DNA from: Rhodobacter sp.
GTDB taxonomy: Bacteria > Pseudomonadota > Alphaproteobacteria > Rhodobacterales > Rhodobacteraceae
Reading direction: 5' to 3'
Assembly (NCBI GenBank): GCA_030066215.1
Contig: JASJCA010000057.1
Coordinates: 1 to 60,138 of the forward strand
Length of the DNA: 60,138 nt
Below the pieces are notes generated by a model. It saw only the letters and a program-made list of their open reading frames with translations, was not told where the DNA came from and did no database searches. The translations under genes were made by a program, and so were the position numbers. Below, piece by piece: positions 54,099-60,138 of the stretch (position 1 is the stretch's first letter; each line of letters starts with the position of its first letter).

Positions 54099-55135
54099 CC
54101 CGCGCCCTCAGGCGCCAGAGCATAGGCGCGCTGGATCGGCATCAGCACCATCATCCGGCCTGGATCACGGACCTTGCCCGCGGTGCGACCCGCTGCGTCG
54201 CCGGTGCCGTAGAAGATATCGGCGCGCTGGGCGCCCTTGATCGCCGACCCGGTGTCCTGGGCGATCATCAGGCGGCGGAGCGTGTCGCGACCGCCCTTTT
54301 CGATCCAGACCGGGGCGCCCAGGGGAACGTATTTGGGATCGACCGCCACCGTCCGCATCGCGGTGATCGAGCGGTTCATCGCGCCCAACGGGCCCTTGTC
54401 GGCGGGCACGCGCGTGACCTCGCGGAAGAACACATAGGACGGGTTGTGGCGCAGAAGCGCGGCGCCCTCGACTGGATTGCGGCGCACCCAGTTGCGGATC
54501 ACCTGGGCCGAGACCTGGTGCGCCTGATAGATGCCGCGGCGGACCATTTCCTGGCCGACCGACTTGTAGTCATGCCCGTTCTTGCCGCCATAACCGACGC
54601 GGATGCTTGTGCCGTCGGTCAGGCGAACGCGGCCAGAACCTTGAATTTGCAGGAAAAACACGTCGACGGGATCGTCGATCCAGGCGATCTCGAGCCCGCG
54701 GCCGTCCATCACGCCGGTCTCTTCGATTTCGGCGCGGGTGAACCAGGCGCGGCCGTTCTGCACCTCGGGCGGCTTGCGGTAGAGCGGGTAGCGGTAGGTG
54801 GGTGTGCGGGTGCGCGAGCCGCTGAGTTCAGGTTCAAAATACCCGGTGAACAACCCGGGTTCACCGTCGGTGATCAGAACCGGGCGGAAAAACAGCTCAA
54901 AAAAGGTCCGGGCGCTCGTCTGGTTGGTGGCGAGCGCGCAAAGAGACGACCAGTCGGGGTCCTTCATGTCGGCGCAAGTGGACTTGAAGACCTCCAACGC
55001 AGCGGCGTGGTCGTCATACTCCCAGCCCTTGAGGTCCTCGAACCCCAGCACCTCGTAAGCGGCGTCCTGCGACGACGCGGGACCTGTCATCACAAGCCCC
55101 GCCGACAGCGCGCCCGCCAGGGCGGCACGTCTCAT
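54095..55135 (-). CDS. mltA: Membrane-bound lytic murein transglycosylase A
   Basis: MltA cleaves peptidoglycan glycan strands to 1,6-anhydro-MurNAc products. The 346-residue exported protein has a signal peptide (MRRAALAGALSAGLVMTGPASS) without a lipobox cysteine, so it is probably periplasmic rather than lipid-anchored. The MltA domain (LITDGEPGLFTGYFEPELSG) is followed by the 3D domain with three catalytic-site aspartates (MIAQDTGSAIKGAQRADIFY). It sits between the Tim44-like gene and smr, with four-base overlaps on both sides. Confidence 0.95.
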   Translation of the reverse strand: MRRAALAGALSAGLVMTGPASSQDAAYEVLGFEDLKGWEYDDHAAALEVFKSTCADMKDPDWSSLCALATNQTSARTFFELFFRPVLITDGEPGLFTGYFEPELSGSRTRTPTYRYPLYRKPPEVQNGRAWFTRAEIEETGVMDGRGLEIAWIDDPVDVFFLQIQGSGRVRLTDGTSIRVGYGGKNGHDYKSVGQEMVRRGIYQAHQVSAQVIRNWVRRNPVEGAALLRHNPSYVFFREVTRVPADKGPLGAMNRSITAMRTVAVDPKYVPLGAPVWIEKGGRDTLRRLMIAQDTGSAIKGAQRADIFYGTGDAAGRTAGKVRDPGRMMVLMPIQRAYALAPEGAG

Positions 55136-55794
55136 TCCCCGGTGGCGGCCAGTTTCCAGTTGGGATCGTCGGCGCCCATGACCCGGGCAAACGTCCAGCT
55201 GTCCTTCTGGCGCTTGATCTCGTTGGGGTTGCCTTCGATGATTTCACCCGCGGCGTTGCGCACGGCAGACGTCAGCTCGCCCACAAAGCGCACGGTGATG
55301 TCGGCCTCTTGGGTGTCGCGGTCGAACGTCGCGTCCTGCAGCGTCAGTTCGCGCACGCCGACGAAATTTGCCTCGATCGTCAGGCCCTGGTCTTCGCGTT
55401 CGCCGACAACGTCGACGAACGTTTGGTGTACCTCTTCACCGAGGAACGGCGCGATCTGTTCGATCTCGCCCTTCTCGAAGGCCATCAGGATCATCTCATA
55501 GGCGCCGCGCGCGCCTTGCAGGAATTCGTTGACCGAAAACCCGGGCTCGACGAGCTTCATCGCGGCGAGCGCATGCGCGGCGTCCGAGCCGTCCTTGACG
55601 TGGTCGATGATGTCGCGGTCGGGGCCGCCCTCGATCACCTCGAAATCCGGGCGGCTACGGCGTTGCGCGTCGGGGACCTGCTGCACCGGCGGCTTTTCGA
55701 ACCCCTCGCGGGTGCCGAGCACGCTGCGCAGGCGCAGAATGAGAAACACCGCGATTCCGGCGAGAACCAGAAGCTGGATGATAGCGGAACTCAT
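55132..55794 (-). CDS. Tim44/TimA family membrane-anchored adaptor protein
   Basis: A 220-residue protein with an N-terminal membrane anchor (MSSAIIQLLVLAGIAVFLIL), a polar linker and a Tim44-like C-terminal domain. Landmarks include FSVNEFLQGARGAYEMILMA, FEKGEIEQIAPFLGEEVHQ and the final RQKDSWTFARVMGADDPNW. The mitochondrial relative Tim44 tethers Hsp70 to the import channel; in alphaproteobacteria TimA is an inner-membrane protein of uncertain function. The start was chosen at MSSAIIQ. It is the first gene of the timA-mltA-smr operon and is divergent from fxsA. Confidence 0.9.
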   Translation of the reverse strand: MSSAIIQLLVLAGIAVFLILRLRSVLGTREGFEKPPVQQVPDAQRRSRPDFEVIEGGPDRDIIDHVKDGSDAAHALAAMKLVEPGFSVNEFLQGARGAYEMILMAFEKGEIEQIAPFLGEEVHQTFVDVVGEREDQGLTIEANFVGVRELTLQDATFDRDTQEADITVRFVGELTSAVRNAAGEIIEGNPNEIKRQKDSWTFARVMGADDPNWKLAATGE

Positions 55795-55901
55795 GCGGAC
55801 CTCTTTCGCAGGCGTTTGTGGTATTTGCCAAGCACCGCACATATGTAAGGCGTGCGCTGTGGCAAGTCCACCGCCCGGATGGTGCAACTCACGGGGAAAT
55901 C

Positions 55902-56393
55902 ATGTGGCTCTTTGCCCTGTTCATCGCGGTCCCGCTGATTGAGATCGCCCTGTTCATTCAAATCGGCGGTGCGATCGGGCTTGGCTGGACGCTCCTGATC
56001 GTAGTTTTGACTGCGATCTTGGGGACTTGGCTGGTCCGGGCTCAGGGCATGCTGGCACTCAGCCAATTGCGCGACTCGTTTTCTCGCCTCAACGATCCGA
56101 CCGAGCCCTTGGCGCATGGCGCGATGATCCTGTTTTCCGGTGCACTTTTGCTCACCCCTGGGTTTTTCACCGATGCCGTGGGCTTTGCGTTGCTAATCCC
56201 ATCGGTTCGGTCCGCTGTTTTTCGATACCTGCGCGCCCGAGTGACCGTGCAGCGGTTTGAAATGGGCACAGGTCCGGGGCAGCGAACTGATCAGGCGCCG
56301 CCGGGCAAAGGTCCGGTGATCGAGGGCGAGTTTGAAGAGGTCGTACCGCCGAAAAAGCCTACCCACGGATCTTCCGGCTGGACACGGCATTGA
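55902..56393 (+). CDS. fxsA: FxsA family membrane protein
   Basis: A 163-residue inner membrane protein; in E. coli FxsA suppresses F-plasmid exclusion of phage T7. Hydrophobic segments are MWLFALFIAVPLIEIALFIQ, LGWTLLIVVLTAILGTWLV and a third around ALLLTPGFFTDAVGFALLI, followed by a polar cytoplasmic tail. These match the family order. It is divergent from the Tim44-like gene and 64 bases upstream of secB. Confidence 0.93.
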   Translation: MWLFALFIAVPLIEIALFIQIGGAIGLGWTLLIVVLTAILGTWLVRAQGMLALSQLRDSFSRLNDPTEPLAHGAMILFSGALLLTPGFFTDAVGFALLIPSVRSAVFRYLRARVTVQRFEMGTGPGQRTDQAPPGKGPVIEGEFEEVVPPKKPTHGSSGWTRH

Positions 56394-56457
56394 GGCCTGA
56401 CAGGTGACCTGATAGAGGGCTCCGAAGCTTGAATTCCGAAATGGGGGAGCCGTGAGG

Positions 56458-57066
56458 ATGGCCGACGAAGACCAAACGAGCAACGCCGCGGGGGCCGCAA
56501 CAGCGGCACAGCCGCAGGCGCCGACGCAACCACAACAAGCGGCCGACGCAGCAGCAACAAGCGGCGCAGTCAAGGAACAGGCACAAGCGCAGCCACAGCC
56601 GGCACAACCGCAGGCGCCGAAGATGCAGATTCTCGGGCAGTTCATCCGTGACATGTCCTTTGAGAACATCCTGTCGCAAAAGGGCGTCAACGGCGACGTG
56701 AAGCCCGAGATGCAAGTGCAGGTCAGCATGGATGCCAAAAAGCGGCCGGCCGACAATCAGTACGAAGTCGTCACCAAGTTCTCGGTCACGTCGAAAAACT
56801 CCGGCGGCGAGGATGTCTTGTTTGTGCTCGAGTTGGAATACGGCGGGCTGTTCCAAATCGAGAACGTCCCGGACGAACAGCTGCATCCGTTTCTGATGAT
56901 CGAATGCCCTCGCATGCTGTTCCCCTTCGTGCGGAGGATTATCAGCGACGTGACGCGTGACGGCGGATTCCCGCCGCTCAACCTCGACAGCGTGGATTTC
57001 ATCCAGCTCTACCGGCAGGAAATTGCCCGCCGCGCGCAGGCGGAGAAGCCGGCGACGGTGAGCTAG
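56458..57066 (+). CDS. secB: Protein-export chaperone SecB
   Basis: SecB is a tetrameric cytoplasmic chaperone that delivers unfolded preproteins to SecA. The 202-residue protein has an N-terminal low-complexity extension rich in Ala and Gln (about 1-50). The SecB core follows (MQILGQFIRDMSFENILSQ; VLELEYGGLFQIENVPDEQL; FVRRIISDVTRDGGFPPLNL). ATG at 56458 was preferred to a GTG at 56452. Its 3' end nearly touches the convergent dnaQ gene (three-base gap). Confidence 0.95.
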   Translation: MADEDQTSNAAGAATAAQPQAPTQPQQAADAAATSGAVKEQAQAQPQPAQPQAPKMQILGQFIRDMSFENILSQKGVNGDVKPEMQVQVSMDAKKRPADNQYEVVTKFSVTSKNSGGEDVLFVLELEYGGLFQIENVPDEQLHPFLMIECPRMLFPFVRRIISDVTRDGGFPPLNLDSVDFIQLYRQEIARRAQAEKPATVS

Positions 57067-57069
57067 GAC

Positions 57070-57798
57070 TCAGCCGAACTTCGACCACACCGCATCGGGG
57101 CCAAGAGCTGCGACAAAAGCCCGATGCGCTTCTGCTTCCTCTTCGGTCAACCGTGGCGGTAACGGCGCAGGTCGCGGTGCTGGCCGCCAGGTGCCGTCGG
57201 TATTCTGGACCGGATTGCGGGCGCCGGCGGACAGCACGAGGCCTGGCTGGCGGCCGCCGATAAGCTCTAGATAGACCTCTGCCAGAATCTCACTGTCCAG
57301 GAGCGCTCCGTGCCGGGTCCGCGCGGAATTGTCGATTCCGAAGCGCCGGCACAGCGCGTCGAGGGAAGCCGGCGACCCAGGGAACTTCCGTCGCGCGATT
57401 GCCAGCGTATCGATCGCTTGATCGCTTGGAAGAAGGGCCCGGCTCATCCAGCCAAGCTCTGCATTGAGAAACTTCATATCGAAGGCGGCGTTGTGAATCA
57501 CCAGCTTGGCGTCACCAATGAAGGCCAGGAAGGTATCTCCGATTTCGGCGAAGCGCGGCTTGTCACTTAAGGTGATATTGCCTTCCTCCGGCGCCGGTGG
57601 GCTTTCCAACAGATCGGCGCCGAGGCCGTGCACATCGAAGGCTTCCTGCGGCATAGTGCGTTCGGGATTGATGTATTGATGATAGGTGCGGCCAGTCGGC
57701 ACATGATTGAAAAGCTCGACTGCGCCGATTTCAACGATGCGATCGCCCGTCTCTGGCTCAAGGCCAGTGGTTTCCGTGTCAAGCACGATTTCACGCAT
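57070..57798 (-). CDS. dnaQ: DNA polymerase III epsilon subunit (3'-5' exonuclease)
   Basis: DnaQ is the proofreading exonuclease of the replicative polymerase. The 242-residue protein has ExoI with D7 and E9 in REIVLDTETTGLEPETGDRI, ExoII in LVIHNAAFDMKFLNAELGW and ExoIIIepsilon with His and Asp in ARTRHGALLDSEILAEVYLE. A C-terminal tail would bind the alpha subunit. The start overlaps the coaE stop by eight bases within the maf-aroE-coaE-dnaQ operon. Confidence 0.97.
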   Translation of the reverse strand: MREIVLDTETTGLEPETGDRIVEIGAVELFNHVPTGRTYHQYINPERTMPQEAFDVHGLGADLLESPPAPEEGNITLSDKPRFAEIGDTFLAFIGDAKLVIHNAAFDMKFLNAELGWMSRALLPSDQAIDTLAIARRKFPGSPASLDALCRRFGIDNSARTRHGALLDSEILAEVYLELIGGRQPGLVLSAGARNPVQNTDGTWRPAPRPAPLPPRLTEEEAEAHRAFVAALGPDAVWSKFG

Positions 57799-58393
57799 GT
57801 GCCAGCCTTTGCTCTATGTCGTGCAGACAGGCATGCACCTGCACTCGCGCGGCTTCAAGTGTCACGGTCTCGATCACATAGTCCGCGCGCTGACGCTTTT
57901 CGACGTCGGGTATCTGTTTGGCCAAAATAGTCTCGAATTCGGCTTCGGTCATGTCGCCGCGCTCCAACACACGCTGGCGCTGCAAAGCGGCCGGTGCGCT
58001 GACCACCACGACGACGTCGACGGAAGCCTCAGCCCCGGTTTCAAAGAGCAGCGGGATGTCCAAAACGACGATCTCGGATTCTGTGTCCCGCAGGAACGCA
58101 AGACGGTCCGCGGCAACCAAAGGGTGGACCGCTTGTTCCAAGACCTTAAGGGCGTCTGGGTTCTTGGCGATCATTTGGCGCAGTGTCCTGCGGTTCACGG
58201 CACCGTCCTCGATAGCCTCGGGACATACCGCGGCGACTTTTTCGACCCCCGCACCGTTTTTTGCATAGAGGCGGTGCACGACATCATCCGCGTTCCAAAC
58301 TGGAATCCCAAGTTCGGAAAACATTTGCGCGGTTGTGGTCTTGCCCATGCCGATCGAGCCGGTCAGCCCGATCCGGAACGGACGATTCTGCAT
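57791..58393 (-). CDS. coaE: Dephospho-CoA kinase
   Basis: CoaE phosphorylates dephospho-CoA, the last step of CoA synthesis. The 200-residue P-loop kinase has Walker A with K18 in IGLTGSIGMGKTTTAQMFSE, PVWNADDVVHRLY and VLDIPLLFETGAE. The lid region is RQRVLERGDMTEAEFETILA. ATG at 58393 was chosen; a GTG at 58396 overlaps the aroE stop by four bases (GTGA) and is equally plausible. The gene lies between aroE and dnaQ. Confidence 0.95.
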   Translation of the reverse strand: MQNRPFRIGLTGSIGMGKTTTAQMFSELGIPVWNADDVVHRLYAKNGAGVEKVAAVCPEAIEDGAVNRRTLRQMIAKNPDALKVLEQAVHPLVAADRLAFLRDTESEIVVLDIPLLFETGAEASVDVVVVVSAPAALQRQRVLERGDMTEAEFETILAKQIPDVEKRQRADYVIETVTLEAARVQVHACLHDIEQRLAHA

Positions 58394-59229
58394 CACGTCA
58401 GCATGACCCGGCGAAGGTCTTCATCGACCTCAGGCCGGACACCGAACCAACGTTCAAACGCCGGGGCAGCCTGGTGTAGCAACATGCCCAAGCCATCAAC
58501 GGTTGTGCAGCCGATCTCTGCCGCGCGGCGTAAAAAGGTCGTCTGCAGCGGTGTATAGACCAGGTCGTTGACGATCGCCGTCGGCGAAAGTCCGTCTAAC
58601 GGGATGCGCAGTTCAGGTTTGCCTGACATCCCAAGCGATGACGTATTCACAACAGTCACCGCGTCTTCCATCATGTTGCCGGCCTGAACCCAGTCATAGA
58701 CTTTAATCTTAGCGCCGAACTCGCTGCGTAGGGCATCAGCGCGCGTGCGTGTCCGATTGCTGATACGGATTTCCGGCGTCCCGGTTTCGACAAGGGACGC
58801 AACAACGGCCCGCGCCGCGCCGCCGGCCCCAATCACTGCCGCTGGCCCGGACTTTGGCGCCCAGCTTGGCGCATAGTGCCTAAGGTTTTCGATAAATCCA
58901 TATCCATCGGTGTTGTCAGCATGGATCTTTCCGTCCTTGCGGAAGATCAACGTATTCGCCGCGCCGATCAGTGCAGCGCGGTCGGTCACCAAATCGGCCA
59001 GCGCCAGCACGGCCTCCTTATGCGGAACCGTGACGTTGAGACCGACGAAACCCAGCCTCGGCATGCTCTTGATCGCCGCGCCAAGTTCAGCATGCGCAAT
59101 ATCCATTGGAATGTAGTAGCCGGGGATCTTGTACCGGGCCAACCAATGCCCGTGTAGCCTGGGCGACTTGCTGTGTGAAATCGGCGAACCGATAACGCCG
59201 GCGAGCGGAATGCGAGTTATTTCGGTCAT
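58393..59229 (-). CDS. aroE: Shikimate dehydrogenase
   Basis: AroE reduces 3-dehydroshikimate to shikimate with NADPH in aromatic amino acid synthesis. The 278-residue protein has the substrate-binding segments VIGSPISHSKSPRLHGHWLA and NVTVPHKEAV with catalytic Lys. NTDGYGFI and the NADPH site AVIGAGGAARAVVASLVETG are present, followed by ISNRTRTRAD for the 2'-phosphate. The start overlaps the maf stop by four bases. Confidence 0.96.
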   Translation of the reverse strand: MTEITRIPLAGVIGSPISHSKSPRLHGHWLARYKIPGYYIPMDIAHAELGAAIKSMPRLGFVGLNVTVPHKEAVLALADLVTDRAALIGAANTLIFRKDGKIHADNTDGYGFIENLRHYAPSWAPKSGPAAVIGAGGAARAVVASLVETGTPEIRISNRTRTRADALRSEFGAKIKVYDWVQAGNMMEDAVTVVNTSSLGMSGKPELRIPLDGLSPTAIVNDLVYTPLQTTFLRRAAEIGCTTVDGLGMLLHQAAPAFERWFGVRPEVDEDLRRVMLT

Positions 59230-59825
59230 CCTGGAATGGCTCCCCTCAGGGTGAGATAGCCAAGCAATTCGAAGAGCGGAAGCCCCAGCACCGTGAAATA
59301 GTCCCCGTCGATGCGATGAAACAAGCGTGATCCTTCTTCTTCCAGCTTATATCCGCCGACGGAATTGCGGATGCTCTTCCAATTTCGAGCAACATAGTCG
59401 TTGAGATAGTTCTGGTCCGGCCGGCGCATGTGCATCTTGACCCTGCCGATGTGGCGCCAAACCGGCTGGCCTTCGTGATAGATCACCGCGGCGGACAAGA
59501 GCTCATGGATCTCGCCCCCAAGCTGATTCAATTGCGCGAGCGCCTCGTCGGGCGTTTCCGCCTTGCCTAGGATTTGGTTGCGAAAAGCAAGGACTTGGTC
59601 GCAGCCGATGACCAAAGCCTCGGGATCTCGTCCGCCACCCTTACGAGCTTTGTGTTCCGCCAAAGCGTCGGCAATATCCCTTGGGCCAGCACCTTCAGCA
59701 ATCAACGCATCCCGTATCGCGACTTCATCCACGACCACCGGCGCTGTCTCGAACCTAACCCCCGCGTTGCGAAGCAGCTGTTGTCGAATCTCGGAGCTGG
59801 AGGCGAGTACGATACGATTGGTCAT
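59226..59825 (-). CDS. maf: Maf family nucleoside triphosphate pyrophosphatase
   Basis: Maf proteins hydrolyse dTTP, UTP or modified nucleotides to monophosphates, limiting misincorporation, and affect septation. The 199-residue protein has the N-terminal IVLASSSEIRQQLLRNAG, the variant of SxSPRR with EIRQQ. The basic/acidic motif VVDEVAIRDAL, the catalytic aspartate in LVIGCDQVLAF and SVGGYKLEEEGSRLFHRIDG follow. It is the first gene of the maf-aroE-coaE-dnaQ operon and starts just left of the putative origin region. Confidence 0.93.
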   Translation of the reverse strand: MTNRIVLASSSEIRQQLLRNAGVRFETAPVVVDEVAIRDALIAEGAGPRDIADALAEHKARKGGGRDPEALVIGCDQVLAFRNQILGKAETPDEALAQLNQLGGEIHELLSAAVIYHEGQPVWRHIGRVKMHMRRPDQNYLNDYVARNWKSIRNSVGGYKLEEEGSRLFHRIDGDYFTVLGLPLFELLGYLTLRGAIPG

Positions 59826-60138
59826 GCCTAGAACTCTGTGGAAAACCGGCTGGGGAGACGGGAGTCAATTCCGAGGTATCAACGGTGTCCGCAGCTGTCA
59901 CGGAAATTGCCCGAATTGACTCGAGAATGCTGGATACTTTTGCGATGTGGGAGATTGGCGCGGATCGCCTGTGGACCACAAGCCAACGCCCACTAGTTCA
60001 GAGCATTCTGCTATTGTTGTCCACAGACCTTTCCGATTTAAATCATTGTTTTTCCTATACAAATTCTATCTGGTGGAACGTTGGCGGTGCCCATCGTGTG
60101 CAATTCTTTGGATGGGAAAACACTGGTGAGCATCCGGT
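59826..60138. other. Gene-free region, probable chromosomal origin (oriC) edge
   Basis: No coding frame is convincing. DnaA-box-like nonamers are TTTTCCACA (minus strand, 59845-59837), TGGTCCACA (minus strand, 59978-59970) and TTGTCCACA (plus strand, 60017-60025). GANTC methylation sites occur at 59862-59866 (GAGTC) and 59918-59922 (GACTC). An AT-rich tract including GATTTAAATC follows at about 60035-60072. In Caulobacter and relatives the origin lies near the maf-aroE-coaE-dnaQ-secB block, supporting this as the origin or its flank. Promoters of maf must also be here. Confidence 0.55.

Noticed and set aside
1..60138. CRISPR arrays, IS elements, prophage genes, tRNA or rRNA genes
   Set aside because: No regularly spaced repeat-spacer structure, transposase, integrase, phage structural gene or cloverleaf was seen on either strand.

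Overview
The window looks like chromosomal DNA of a GC-rich alphaproteobacterium of the Rhodobacterales (Paracoccaceae/Roseobacteraceae) type. The reasons are the block maf-aroE-coaE-dnaQ-secB-fxsA-tim44-like-mltA-smr next to hslVU and addAB, an IalB-family protein, a Hint_2-type protein, a serC-motif-like leader, and YggT, AmgK/MurU and AddA/AddB in the forms usual for this order. No tRNA, rRNA, prophage, IS element or CRISPR array was seen. Genes are packed tightly, with many ATGA/GTGA start-stop overlaps and several convergent pairs whose stop codons interlock.

Layout. 1-8.2 kb: trhO (tRNA U34 hydroxylase), NAD salvage genes pncA and pncB around a tiny secreted peptide, an SDR dehydrogenase, a kinase plus PLP-enzyme pair, a Hint-domain protein and the ribosome-rescue hydrolase arfB. 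8.2-8.5 kb: an unusual leader-like segment. It holds an 18-codon ORF whose ribosome binding site is complementary to the 16S rRNA 3' tail over 17 nt, an intrinsic terminator and four tandem 11-bp repeats, all in the sense strand of arfB. 8.5-16.8 kb: queuosine-precursor transporter, phytase-like esterase, murein endopeptidase mepA, an MFS protein, a thioesterase, YggT, recQ, yaaA and a VOC protein. 17-26.8 kb: a soluble hybrid histidine kinase, then a bacterial alpha-2-macroglobulin overlapping pbpC (periplasmic defence and peptidoglycan repair).

26.8-33.2 kb: an aromatic catabolism operon. A divergent MarR regulator faces hmgA, fahA, a metallo-beta-lactamase-fold protein lacking some metal ligands, three tiny translationally coupled membrane peptides, an FAD hydroxylase and a DUF2783 protein. 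A perfect palindrome lies between the -35 and -10 elements of the hmgA promoter. The hydroxylase plus small partner may supply homogentisate from 3-hydroxyphenylacetate. 33.2-37.9 kb: a phosphoesterase and the complete serine pathway (serA, serC, serB), with a three-way-junction RNA leader ahead of serC.

37.8-48.1 kb: asparaginase, IalB, tsaE, the MurNAc-recycling pair amgK-murU and the addB-addA recombination nuclease. 48.1-54.1 kb: trxA with a heat-shock-like promoter, an unrecognised capsule-like protein, hslV and hslU separated by an inserted BrnT/BrnA toxin-antitoxin pair, an MFS transporter and an Smr protein. 54.1-60.1 kb: mltA, a Tim44-like protein, fxsA, secB, dnaQ, coaE, aroE and maf. 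The last 313 bases have no gene but carry DnaA-box-like sites, GANTC sites and an AT-rich tract, so the right edge probably enters the chromosomal origin.
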